NCBI RefSeq assembly: GCF_004005495.1
Contig: NZ_RZYA01000004.1
Span: 124,001-188,000 of the forward strand
Direction: 5' to 3'
Length of the DNA stretch: 64,000 nt
Source: Streptomyces antnestii
GTDB taxonomy: Bacteria > Actinomycetota > Actinomycetes > Streptomycetales > Streptomycetaceae
The position numbers and the translations under genes are program-made. Position 1 is the first letter of the stretch, and each line of letters opens with the position of its first letter. Of the stretch, positions 20,997-29,069 are shown piece after piece. The notes below the pieces were generated by a model. It had not been told where the DNA came from. It ran no database searches and was given only the letters and a program-made list of their open reading frames with translations.

Positions 20997-21028
20997 ACGT
21001 CCGGCGGGCGGCGCGCACCGCCGGACGT
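20997..21028. terminator. Hairpin terminator
   Basis: ACGTCCGGCGG at 20997-21007 pairs perfectly with CCGCCGGACGT at 21018-21028 (11-bp stem, 10-base loop). It lies 160 bp beyond the stop of the minus-strand secreted protein gene and before the pucR promoter region, so it probably ends the secreted-protein operon. Confidence 0.65.
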
Positions 21029-21190
21029 CTTCCGGGGACGCGCACCCCTCACCTGGACTGTTGCGGCGTGCCGATCCGGGCCGCCGGAAGGCGCGGCGGG
21101 CGGCGGGTCCGCAAGCCCACCGCTCGGACTGGGTCCGGAGATTGGCGTGATATCGATGTCATCGCTCGGCGGGACCTGCCGCGGTGGGCG

Positions 21191-22156
21191 TCATCCGGCC
21201 GCCGTGTGCCAGTTCTGCGCGAGGATCTTTCCGGCGTCGGGGTAGACGGTGCCGGGCGCGTACAGGCCGCCCAGGTAGGTGTGGGTGTCGTTCAGGGTGA
21301 CGCTGTTGTGCCCGGCGGCGGAGGGCAGTCCCGTCTTGGCGTTGACGGCCAGGTCGATCAGGCCGAGGAGCCCGCAGCCGCTCGCGCCCGGCACGGCGAA
21401 GGACGAGTCGCCCTGCGTGGAGCCGGTCAGGCCGATCCGGGACATCGTGCCGGCCGGGTCGGGGCTGCCGCCGGCGGCGAACCGCTCGATCTTGAAGGCG
21501 GGTTGCGTGAGGTTCTGCGGGCGCAGCACGACCGGGTCCGAGGCCGAGCCGATGGTGCAGTGGTCGGACAGGAACGGGTTCTTGAGCCGGATGCGCACCG
21601 GGATCGCGATGATGGGCTGGCCCGTCGTGGCGCCCGCCGCGAGCGCGAAGTCATGGGGTGCGCCGACCGATTCGACCGTGGCGGTGATCCGGTTGAGCGA
21701 GGAGTCGTCGAGCTGCTTGCAGATGTCCGTGATCACGGGGATGTCGCTGGGGCACATCAGGCCGAGCAGGCCCCCCGGGATCGTGGCGGAGTCGGCGATG
21801 ATCGTCCCGGAGGCCGGCGGTACGAGGGTGCTGGTGCCGTCGGAGTTCTGCACGACGCCGAGCTGGAGGTCGCTGGCGCCGGTGGTCACCGTGGTGTTGC
21901 CGAGGACGATGGAGCCGCTGTCGGAGTGGGAGGCGACGCACTGGGGGGTGGTGGCCCGGCCGTCGGCGCCGGCCATCGGCGGCGCGTCCACCGGACAGCG
22001 GGTGAACGGCGCCCAGGATCCGGCCAGTTGGGCGTCGGCCGCGGTCGCCGTGCCGGTCGTGGCGAAGGTGGCCAGCGCGGTGATCGCGGAGAAGGCGGAG
22101 AACGCGGCGAGTCTCGCGCGCGGCAGGGTGGGGCGGCGCAGGGTGGGGCGGGGCAT
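21191..22156 (-). CDS. Secreted protein of unknown function (321 aa)
   Basis: Last gene of a three-gene secreted cluster. Start ATG with GAGGAG at six bases; 14 bp after the preceding stop. The signal peptide is Arg-rich (RRPTLPRARLAAF...) with a hydrophobic segment and a TATA-A cleavage region near residue 40. The mature chain is beta-rich, Thr/Gly/Ser-rich and contains several cysteines (TRCPV, PQCVA, LMCPSD, DICKQ, DHCT, GCGLL), consistent with disulfides outside the cell. Clauses such as ATVESVGAPHDFALAAG and NRITATVESV suggest a lipid- or adhesin-like domain, but no family is recognised. Placement suggests work with the Mce operon. Confidence 0.75.
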   Translation of the reverse strand: MPRPTLRRPTLPRARLAAFSAFSAITALATFATTGTATAADAQLAGSWAPFTRCPVDAPPMAGADGRATTPQCVASHSDSGSIVLGNTTVTTGASDLQLGVVQNSDGTSTLVPPASGTIIADSATIPGGLLGLMCPSDIPVITDICKQLDDSSLNRITATVESVGAPHDFALAAGATTGQPIIAIPVRIRLKNPFLSDHCTIGSASDPVVLRPQNLTQPAFKIERFAAGGSPDPAGTMSRIGLTGSTQGDSSFAVPGASGCGLLGLIDLAVNAKTGLPSAAGHNSVTLNDTHTYLGGLYAPGTVYPDAGKILAQNWHTAAG

Positions 22157-22170
22157 GGCGGCTCCTCGAT

Positions 22171-23688
22171 TCAGCGTTGCGGTTCGGGGACGACGACCGG
22201 CCGGCCGTCCTCCGTGCATTCGGTCGGGACGCGGGGCACGGTGTCCGGCGCGCACACCTGGCCCTGGACCTGCTTGGTGAAGTTGTCGGGGCCCGAGATG
22301 GAGGCGGTGAGCAGCTTGTCGAGGTCCTCGCCCACGCCGCAGCCCGTGAAGGGCGGAATGGTGAGGGTGGAGGTGAGGACGCCGCCGGTGGTGAGGGTGT
22401 AGCCCGCGTAGACGCCGTTGGGCTGCCGGGTGACGGTGCCCTGGAGGTGCAGGTGGTCCTGGGTGTCCTGGGCCGGGTCGGGGTCCTTGGAGTAGAGGGA
22501 GCCGCGGGTCCGGCAGTCGGGGCCGACGTCCAGGGGGGTTCCGTTGACCCGTACGTCGTACACGCGGAGCACCAGCGGCACGCGGAGGTCCGTCACGCCC
22601 GTGCCCTTGGTGAGGTTGAGGTCGGAGTCGATCGTCAGCGGGCCGGTCTGCTCCAGGACCATCCTGGCCGTGGTCGGGGTGAAGCCGAAGGTCAGGAACG
22701 TGCTCGTGCCGGGTACGGACCGGGGCGCGCCGCCGTTGAACAGGCGGCCGGTGGAGTGCTGAAGGAGGTGCAGGCCGTCCGGCCGCGGTTTCAGGGAGCT
22801 GGGTCCCTGGTTGATCTGGCTGCACGAGACGGGGATCAGGGACGCGCCCCCGAGCTTGGTGACGTTGGAGAGTCCGGTGATGTAGGCGACCAGGGGCAGG
22901 GTGTCCGCCGCGTTCTTGTGGCAGGGCGGCGCCGTGGCCTTGCGCGGGGCCGCCGGCTTCGGCGCGGCCGGCTCGGGCCCTGCCGGGCGTGCGCTGTCAC
23001 CGCCGGGCGAGGCCGACGGAGTCGCGCCCGGGGAGTCCGGAGGGCCGGACGGTGACGCGGAGGCGTCCGCTGTCACGCGTACGGTGGCCAGGTGCCCGGA
23101 GCCGGGGTCGCCCGGCTTCGGCGTGCAACTCACGGACAGAGAGGGCGTGTTGGCCGGGGTTCCCTGGTCCGTGAGGAGGGTGAGGTCCAGGTCGATGGTG
23201 GTCGCGGTGAGGGCGAGGTCGCCGGGGGTGCCGCTGCTCAGGGCCGCGACATCGCCCGAGGTGCCGAGGCTCAGCGGACCGGTCTGCGGGAGAGGGACCG
23301 GCTGTCCGGTGCCGTGCCAGGCCGTCGTCGCCTTCTCCGCACCCTGGGTGAGGTCGATGGAGAGTGCGGAGGCGGGCGTCGCCGTCGCGGCGCCGAGCGA
23401 GCGCAGTTCGTCCACCGCGGCCTGCGGCAGCTCCACGGACGTGGCGACGTCCGAGGGTTCGATCTCCTGCGACACCGCCGCCTCGGCCGGGAGCCGGGCG
23501 GTGACCGCGACGGTCACCGGCTGCTCGCCCGACGGGAAGCTGCACACGTAGTCGAGCCGGGCGTCCACCTTCTGTGTCTCCGCGGTGGCCCCGGCGCCCG
23601 GCACCGATGTCACGACCACCGCGCCGAGAGCCACCGCGGCGGCCCTGCGGCGGAGCAGGCGCGCGGGACGGGATGCCTTGCGTGTCAC
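22171..23688 (-). CDS. Secreted protein with DUF6801-like N-terminal domain
   Basis: A 505-residue exported protein: KASRPARLLRRRAAAVALGAVVVTSVPGAGATA is a signal peptide with an Ala-x-Ala site. The following 150 residues (LDYVCSFPSGEQPVTVAVTA, then an AAVDELRSLGA helix and LSVSC) resemble the domain I recall as DUF6801; not verified. A Pro/Ser/Ala linker (about 215-260) leads to a second beta-rich domain with cysteines (PPCHKN, VSCSQ, DCRTR, GCGVG, VCAPD). Start GTG with AGGAG eleven bases upstream. It belongs to the trio divergent from the Mce operon. Likely an extracellular or wall-associated partner of lipid import; no enzymatic motif seen. Confidence 0.75.
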   Translation of the reverse strand: MTRKASRPARLLRRRAAAVALGAVVVTSVPGAGATAETQKVDARLDYVCSFPSGEQPVTVAVTARLPAEAAVSQEIEPSDVATSVELPQAAVDELRSLGAATATPASALSIDLTQGAEKATTAWHGTGQPVPLPQTGPLSLGTSGDVAALSSGTPGDLALTATTIDLDLTLLTDQGTPANTPSLSVSCTPKPGDPGSGHLATVRVTADASASPSGPPDSPGATPSASPGGDSARPAGPEPAAPKPAAPRKATAPPCHKNAADTLPLVAYITGLSNVTKLGGASLIPVSCSQINQGPSSLKPRPDGLHLLQHSTGRLFNGGAPRSVPGTSTFLTFGFTPTTARMVLEQTGPLTIDSDLNLTKGTGVTDLRVPLVLRVYDVRVNGTPLDVGPDCRTRGSLYSKDPDPAQDTQDHLHLQGTVTRQPNGVYAGYTLTTGGVLTSTLTIPPFTGCGVGEDLDKLLTASISGPDNFTKQVQGQVCAPDTVPRVPTECTEDGRPVVVPEPQR

Positions 23689-23725
23689 GGTCCTTCAGCT
23701 CCTGTCGCTCGGGCGGGAGGGCACC

Positions 23726-23782
23726 GGCTGGGCACCGGATGGGTGTCGGCTGGGCACCGGATGGGTGTCGGCTGGACACCGG
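23726..23782. repeat. 22-bp tandem repeat in the secreted-protein operon
   Basis: Two exact copies and one partial copy of a 22-base unit starting GGCTGGGCACCGGATGGG lie between the 214-residue and 505-residue secreted-protein genes. Together with the adjacent hairpin this 147-bp spacer may tune expression of the second gene. Confidence 0.85.
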
Positions 23783-23784
23783 TG

Positions 23785-23817
23785 GTCCCGCCCGGCGCTG
23801 GGTGCGGCGGGCGGGAC
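23785..23817. terminator. Hairpin in the operon spacer
   Basis: GTCCCGCCCG at 23785-23794 and CGGGCGGGAC at 23808-23817 form a perfect 10-bp stem with a 13-base loop, 19 bp past the stop codon of the upstream secreted gene. It could be a full or partial terminator, making the first gene more abundant than the next two. Confidence 0.6.
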
Positions 23818-23835
23818 GAGGTGACGTGGAACGGG

Positions 23836-24480
23836 TTACGAGCCGACGACGGTGGCGCCGTTGGAGGTGCCCTTGACGACCACGTCGTAGACGGCGTCGA
23901 AGGTGGGGTGGTCGCCGGCCGCGACGAGCCCGGAGCAGCCGGAGGTGGGGTTGGCGACCGTCAGTTCGGTGGCGGTCGCGTGGATCGTGAGCTTGCCGGC
24001 CGTGCCGGCACCGCCGTTCTTGTAGTTCCCGTGCGCGGTGCCGGTGACGTCGAAGGCGCAGGTGGCGACGCTGACCCGGGCCTTGATGTTGTCGATGTAG
24101 CCCGGTGTGGTCCCCGTCGCCGGGTCGTAGTCGCCGTACGCCCACAGGGTCCACGGCATGGTCGTCGTGGCGGTGACGTTGCCGAGGATGCTGGTGCACG
24201 GCTCGCCGGTGCGGCCGAAGTTGGCCGAGTTGATGGTGCCGATCTTGGCCGGGTTGCCGGTGGCGCTCGCAAGGACCGCCTCGGCGTCGGCGTAGGTGCA
24301 GGTCATGTCGATGCCGTTGACGCCGAGCGACGCGTGGCCGGTGGTCGCGGTCACGGTCTCGGGTGAGCCCGGGCCCACGGCCCAGTTGGTGGAGGCGGCC
24401 GACGACGGGGCTGCCGCCAGGCCCAGGGCGGCGCCCGCCGCCGCGACGACGAGTGCGGTCTTTCTCAGGGGAGACTTCAT
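23836..24480 (-). CDS. Small secreted protein (214 aa), mce-divergent
   Basis: A 214-residue precursor; ATG follows GGAGGACCAGC. The signal peptide is KSPLRKTALVVAAAGAALGLAAAPSSAA. The mature domain is about 180 residues of beta-type sequence with four cysteines (MTCTYAD, EPCTS, ATCAF, SGCSG) that could form two disulfides, and aromatic-rich stretch PWTLWAYGDYDP. No family recognised. It is the first gene of the secreted trio and its promoter faces the Mce operon promoter across a 666-bp spacer. Possible extracellular lipid-binding role is inference from location only. Confidence 0.75.
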   Translation of the reverse strand: MKSPLRKTALVVAAAGAALGLAAAPSSAASTNWAVGPGSPETVTATTGHASLGVNGIDMTCTYADAEAVLASATGNPAKIGTINSANFGRTGEPCTSILGNVTATTTMPWTLWAYGDYDPATGTTPGYIDNIKARVSVATCAFDVTGTAHGNYKNGGAGTAGKLTIHATATELTVANPTSGCSGLVAAGDHPTFDAVYDVVVKGTSNGATVVGS

Positions 24481-25146
24481 GCTGGTCCTCCGGAATCGTC
24501 CCATTCGGATTTCGCCTGCGCCGAGTCGGGGTGGCCGGTCCCGAGTGGATTCGCACAGGCCGAGAGTCTCGCGAGCCGTGACGTTACTGGCCGGAAACTT
24601 CACGGAACAATCCCGCCGTCCATGATTCTTTTTCGGGCGCCGTGTTCTGTTTCCCCGGTGAGAAAGCAGAATCCCCGTATTGGTTCCGCGGTGAGGAAAG
24701 TCGACATCGTGTGCGCGGCTCGTGCCAAATCTGGGACACCGGTATTGCCGACGGAGGTTACCCGGCCGTAGCGTCGCTGGCGTGGCCGCTGAACTCCTGG
24801 TCGGCGCCCCCTTGTCGGCTCGGAGCGGCAACGGGGAATCGGCCGGCCGACCCTCCTTCCGGATCGGCCGACCCCGGTGAGCGGGGCCTCGCGAATCCAA
24901 CCCCCCGGAAGCGCGAGACCCCGCTTTCCTTTCGTCAGGTATTGCCGTAGGCGTCCTCGTACATATCTCCGCGATGACAAAAAGAGCGGCGCGCATTATC
25001 GCCCGGCGACAAGTTCGGTGAGGGGGGCAGGAATGTGGGTCCCGGGTCTTGTCCGGGCGATTCAGGGCGACTTACCGTGCGCCCCGCGGTCCTCGCCTGT
25101 CACGGGCGTGACAAGTCCGGAGAAATTCGAGCGTGCTGGAGGTGAG
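24481..25146. promoter_or_regulatory. Divergent promoter region of the Mce operon and secreted trio
   Basis: A 666-bp spacer, less GC-rich than average near 24590-24700 and 24950-25020. No gene is supported. I searched by eye for TNNAACNNGTTNNA (KstR) and found none. Possible elements: GGAAC followed by CGTC at 24605 and downstream, resembling an ECF sigma promoter pointing right, and ATGACA/CATTAT near 24974-24999 with too short a spacer. Assignment of promoters is tentative. A long leader for mceG is likely. Confidence 0.4.
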
Positions 25147-26160
25147 ATGGGAATCGAGGTCAAGGTCGAGGGTCTGACGAAGTCCTTCGGCAGGCAGAAC
25201 ATCTGGCAGGACGTGTCGCTCACCCTGCCCGCCGGTGAGATCAGCGTCATGCTCGGGCCGTCCGGCACCGGGAAGACGGTCTTCCTGAAGTCGATCATCG
25301 GTCTACTCAAACCGGAGCGCGGCCGCGTCCTCATCGACGGTGTCGACATGGCGGGCGGCCGCGAGCGCGACATCTACGAGACCCGGAAGCTCTTCGGGCT
25401 GATGTTCCAGGACGGTGCCCTCTTCGGCTCCATGTCCCTCTTCGACAACATCGCCTTCCCGCTGCGCGAGCACACGCGGAAGAAGGAGTCCGAGATCCGC
25501 CGCATCGTCATGGAGCGGATCGACATCGTCGGACTCCTCGGCGCCGAGGGGAAGCTGCCGGGGGAGATCAGCGGCGGTATGCGCAAGCGGGCCGGGCTCG
25601 CCCGCGCTCTCGTGCTCGACCCGCAGATCATCCTCTGCGACGAGCCGGACTCCGGACTCGACCCGGTGCGCACGGCGTTCATCTCCCAGCTCCTGGTCGA
25701 CCTGAACGCGCAGATCGACGCCACGATGCTCATCGTCACGCACAACCTCGACATCGCCTCCACGGTGCCCGACAACATGGGCATGCTGTTCCGGCGCGGA
25801 CTCGTCACGTTCGGGCCCCGCGAGGTGCTGCTGACCAGCGAAGAGCCCGTCGTGGCCCAGTTCCTGAGCGGCAGCGTCGAAGGCCCCATCGGCATGTCCG
25901 AGGAGAAGGACGCCGCGACGCTCGCCGCGGAGGCCGCGGGCCGCACCGGCGACGAGGAGCGCCCGCCCCGCGTGATCGTGCCGCAGCTCGAACCCTCTCC
26001 GGGGCTGTCGCCGCGCAGGGCCGTCGCCCGGCGCCGCGAGCGCGTCCTCGGCATGCTCGACGGGCTGCCGCCGGCCGCGCGGGCCGCGATCGAGGCGACG
26101 TACGCCGGCAGCGGCGAGGAGCCGACCCTCGCGATGCCGTCGGCGGGGAGCGCCTCATGA
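25147..26160 (+). CDS. mceG: Mce transporter ATPase (MceG/Mkl, MlaF-like)
   Basis: A 337-residue ABC ATPase, first gene of the operon. Walker A GPSGTGKT (37-44), Q-loop in LFGLMFQDGALF, signature ISGGM (141-145), Walker B IILCDEPDSGLDP (from 161) and switch His199 in VTHN are all intact. The MCE-type features are SISGG-like ISGGMRKR and the DSGLDP D-loop. A C-terminal extension beyond residue 235, as in mycobacterial Mkl, probably docks to the permease. Start ATG after GGAGG. In mycobacteria this ATPase is encoded apart from the mce operons; here it leads one. Powers lipid or steroid import. Confidence 0.92.
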   Translation: MGIEVKVEGLTKSFGRQNIWQDVSLTLPAGEISVMLGPSGTGKTVFLKSIIGLLKPERGRVLIDGVDMAGGRERDIYETRKLFGLMFQDGALFGSMSLFDNIAFPLREHTRKKESEIRRIVMERIDIVGLLGAEGKLPGEISGGMRKRAGLARALVLDPQIILCDEPDSGLDPVRTAFISQLLVDLNAQIDATMLIVTHNLDIASTVPDNMGMLFRRGLVTFGPREVLLTSEEPVVAQFLSGSVEGPIGMSEEKDAATLAAEAAGRTGDEERPPRVIVPQLEPSPGLSPRRAVARRRERVLGMLDGLPPAARAAIEATYAGSGEEPTLAMPSAGSAS

Positions 26161-27005
26161 GCCTGGACGAACGGCAGTCCCCGAAAGGGGAGTCGGAGCC
26201 GCCGGAGTCGCCCGAAATGCGGGCCCCCCGCGCTCCCGTCCCCGGCCTCGGTGCCCTCCGCCAGACCGGACGCCTCTTCGCGCTCGCGCTCGAAGTGGCG
26301 CGGGCGATCTTCCGACGGCCCTTCCAGTTCCGGGAGTTCGTCGAGCAGTTCTGGTTCATCGCGAGCGTGACGATCCTGCCCGCCGCCCTCGTGTCCATCC
26401 CGTTCGGCGCGGTGATCGCCCTCCAAGTGGGCTCCCTCACCGAACAGTTGGGCGCCCAGTCGTTCACCGGCGGCGCCAGCGTCCTCGCCGTCATCCAGCA
26501 GGCGAGCCCGCTCATCGTGGCGCTGCTGATCTCCGGCGCGGGCGGCTCCGCGATCTGCGCGGACCTCGGCTCCCGCACGATCCGCGAGGAGCTGGACGCC
26601 ATGGAGGTCATGGGCGTCTCGCCGGTGCAGCGGCTCGTCGTGCCGCGCGTGCTCGCCACCATGTCCGTGGCACTCCTGCTCAACGGCATGGTCTCCGTCG
26701 TCGGCACCCTCGGCGGCTACTTCTTCAACATCGTCCTCCAGGGCGGCACCCCGGGCGCGTACCTCTCCAGCTTCTCCGCGCTCGCCCAGCTCCCCGACCT
26801 CTACGTCAGCGAACTCAAGGCGCTGGTCTTCGGGTTCATCGCCGGGATCGTCGCCGCCTACCGGGGCCTCAACCCGCGCGGCGGCCCCAAGGGCGTCGGC
26901 GACGCCGTCAACCAGTCCGTCGTCATCACCTTCATGCTCCTCTTCTTCGTGAACATGGTGCTGACGGGGATCTACCTCCAGATCGTTCCGCCGAAGGGTG
27001 GCTGA
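26157..27005 (+). CDS. yrbEA: Mce permease YrbEA (MlaE family)
   Basis: A 282-residue integral membrane permease; its ATG overlaps the ATPase stop (ATGA). After a polar N-terminal tail come a helix (REFVEQFWFIASVTILPA) and the MlaE core with FGAVIALQVGSL, SGAGGSAICADLGSRTIREELDAMEVMGV and the C-terminal GIVAAYRGLNPRGGPKGVG, where the EExxA-like cytoplasmic loop (RTIREELDAMEV) couples to the ATPase. Five to six membrane helices as in MlaE. Pairs with YrbEB to make the heterodimeric channel for MceA-F substrates. Confidence 0.92.
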   Translation: MSLDERQSPKGESEPPESPEMRAPRAPVPGLGALRQTGRLFALALEVARAIFRRPFQFREFVEQFWFIASVTILPAALVSIPFGAVIALQVGSLTEQLGAQSFTGGASVLAVIQQASPLIVALLISGAGGSAICADLGSRTIREELDAMEVMGVSPVQRLVVPRVLATMSVALLLNGMVSVVGTLGGYFFNIVLQGGTPGAYLSSFSALAQLPDLYVSELKALVFGFIAGIVAAYRGLNPRGGPKGVGDAVNQSVVITFMLLFFVNMVLTGIYLQIVPPKGG

Positions 27006-27010
27006 CCGCG

Positions 27011-27817
27011 ATGGCGTCCCCGCTCGTCTGGCTCGACCGCTCCGGTGACCAACTCATCTTCTACGTACGGGCATTGGTGTGGATCCCGCGCACCCTGCGC
27101 CGCTATCTGAAAGAGGTGCAGCGCCTCCTCGCCGAGGTCGCCTTCGGGTCCGGCGGGCTCGGTGTCATCGGCGGCACCATCGGCGTGATGTTCGCGATGA
27201 CGCTGTTCACCGGCACCGTCGTCGGACTCCAGGGGTACGCGGCCCTCGACCAGATCGGCACGGCCGCGTTCACCGGCTTCGTCTCCGCGTACTTCAACAC
27301 CCGCGAGATCGCGCCCCTGGTCGCCGGGCTCGCCCTGTCCGCGACCGTCGGCGCCGGATTCACCGCGCAGCTCGGCGCCATGCGCATCAACGAGGAGGTC
27401 GACGCCCTGGAAGGCATGGGCATCCGCTCCATGCCCTACCTCGTCACCACCCGCATCATCGCCGGCGTCGTCGCGATCGTCCCGCTGTACGCGATCGGGC
27501 TCCTGTCCTCCTACCTCGCGTCCCGCTACGTGACCGTCTGGTTCAACGGCCAGTCGCAGGGAACGTACGACCACTACTTCAACCTCTTCCTCTCCCCGAC
27601 CGACGTGCTGCTCTCCGTGCTCAAGGTGCTGATCTTCAGCGTCATGGTGATCGTCGCCCACTGCTACTACGGCTTCCGCGCGAGCGGCGGCCCCGCTGGG
27701 GTGGGCGTCGCGGTCGGCCGGTCCGTGCGCAACGCCATCGTCCTGATCAGCGTCACCGACTTCTTCCTGTCGCTGGCCCTGTGGGGGGCGACCACGACGG
27801 TGAAGGTGGCGGGGTGA
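27011..27817 (+). CDS. yrbEB: Mce permease YrbEB (MlaE family)
   Basis: A 268-residue MlaE-family permease, five bp after yrbEA. The conserved region reads ALSATVGAGFTAQLGAMRINEEVDALEGMGI, with the EE coupling motif, followed by VTTRIIAGVVAIVPLYAIGL and the C-terminal HCYYGFRASGGPAGVGVAVG. It completes the permease pair; the first helix (LGVIGGTIGVMFAMTLF) is longer than that of the A subunit, as expected for the B subunit. Acts in the cytoplasmic membrane with MceG. Confidence 0.92.
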   Translation: MASPLVWLDRSGDQLIFYVRALVWIPRTLRRYLKEVQRLLAEVAFGSGGLGVIGGTIGVMFAMTLFTGTVVGLQGYAALDQIGTAAFTGFVSAYFNTREIAPLVAGLALSATVGAGFTAQLGAMRINEEVDALEGMGIRSMPYLVTTRIIAGVVAIVPLYAIGLLSSYLASRYVTVWFNGQSQGTYDHYFNLFLSPTDVLLSVLKVLIFSVMVIVAHCYYGFRASGGPAGVGVAVGRSVRNAIVLISVTDFFLSLALWGATTTVKVAG

Positions 27818-27818
27818 G

Positions 27819-29069
27819 ATGAGCGAGACGAAGAGCTCCGTCGTGCGCCGCAGACTCGCCGGCGTGGCGTTCCTGCTGGTACCCGTGCTGCTGATCCGGC
27901 TCGCGGTCGCCGTCTACGACAAGGACTTCACGCGCTCCGACCCGGTGACCGTGGAGACCGGCAGCGTCGGCAACGAGATGCACCTGGGCGCCGAGGTGAA
28001 GCTGCGCGGCGTCGTCGTCGGCGAGGTCCGGAAGATCGACACGACGTCGGCCGGCGCCCGTCTGACCCTCGCCCTGAAGCCGGGCGCGCTGCGGCACGTG
28101 CCTTCCGACGTACGGGCCCAGATGCTGCCGACGACCCTGTTCGGAGAGCGGTTCGTGGCGCTCGTGCCCCCGGCGAACCCCTCCGCCGAGCCGCTGCCGG
28201 CCGGGGCCACCATCCCGCAGGACCGCTCGCGGAACGCCGTCGAACTCCAGCAGGTCCTCGACAACGTGCTGCCGATGCTGACCGCCGTACAGCCCCAGAA
28301 GCTCTCCGCCACCCTGTCCGCCGTCGCGCAGGCGCTCGGCGGGCGCGGCGACCAGCTCGGCGCCACCCTCGCCCAACTCGACGCGCACCTCAGGAAGTTC
28401 AACCCGAACCTGCCCACCCTCACCCGCGACCTGAAGGAGCTGGTGAAGGTCAGCCACGTCTACGCGGACGCCGCGCCCGACGTCCTCGACGCACTCACCG
28501 ACTTCACCACCACCAGCGGCACGATCGCCGAGAAGGAACAGGGCCTCGCCGCCACCTACGGCGCCACGACCAGGACCGCCGAGGACCTGACCGCCTTCCT
28601 CCGGCAGAACAAGGACAACATCATCCGGCTGAGCGCCACGAGCCGGCCGACCCTCGAACTCCTCGGCCGGTACTCCTCGTCCTTCCCGTGCACCCTGCGC
28701 ACCCTCGCCGCGTTCGTCCCCCGCATGGACAAGGCGCTCGGCAAGGGCACGAACCGTCCGGGTCTGCACGTCGACGTCACCATGGTGCCCTCGCGCGGCG
28801 CCTACGTCCCCGGACGCGACACCCCCGTCTACGGCTCCGGGGGCGGCCCGCACTGCTACCCCGTTCCCTACCTCGGCGCCCCGGCCAGATCCCCCGCGGG
28901 CACCGTGTCGGCGCGGCAGGACCTGGGGCCCGCGAACTCGCCGCAGGAGAACGAACTCGTCAACGAACTGCTCGCGCCGGCCCTCAGGGAGCGGCCCGAG
29001 AACCTGCCCGACTGGAGCAGCCTGCTCGCCGGGCCCGCCTTCCGGGGAGCGGAGGTGAACCTCAAGTGA
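27819..29069 (+). CDS. mceA: Mce family protein MceA
   Basis: A 416-residue substrate-binding protein anchored by an N-terminal helix (LAGVAFLLVPVLLIRLAVAVY). The MlaD/MCE domain follows (about 40-115: VTVETGSVGNEMHLGAEVKLRGVVVGEVRKI, then GERFVALVPP). The rest is the long helical region (about 135-330) that in Mce proteins forms a hexameric lipid tunnel. The C-terminal FPCTLRTL and PHCYPVP cysteines probably form a disulfide. It lies two bases after yrbEB and overlaps mceB at GTGA. Part of the wall-spanning tube, with MceB-F. Confidence 0.92.
   Translation: MSETKSSVVRRRLAGVAFLLVPVLLIRLAVAVYDKDFTRSDPVTVETGSVGNEMHLGAEVKLRGVVVGEVRKIDTTSAGARLTLALKPGALRHVPSDVRAQMLPTTLFGERFVALVPPANPSAEPLPAGATIPQDRSRNAVELQQVLDNVLPMLTAVQPQKLSATLSAVAQALGGRGDQLGATLAQLDAHLRKFNPNLPTLTRDLKELVKVSHVYADAAPDVLDALTDFTTTSGTIAEKEQGLAATYGATTRTAEDLTAFLRQNKDNIIRLSATSRPTLELLGRYSSSFPCTLRTLAAFVPRMDKALGKGTNRPGLHVDVTMVPSRGAYVPGRDTPVYGSGGGPHCYPVPYLGAPARSPAGTVSARQDLGPANSPQENELVNELLAPALRERPENLPDWSSLLAGPAFRGAEVNLK

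Noticed and set aside
24481..25146. Possible KstR operator before mceG
   Set aside because: Every AAC/GTT pair was checked by eye; none has the TNNAACNNGTTNNA spacing.
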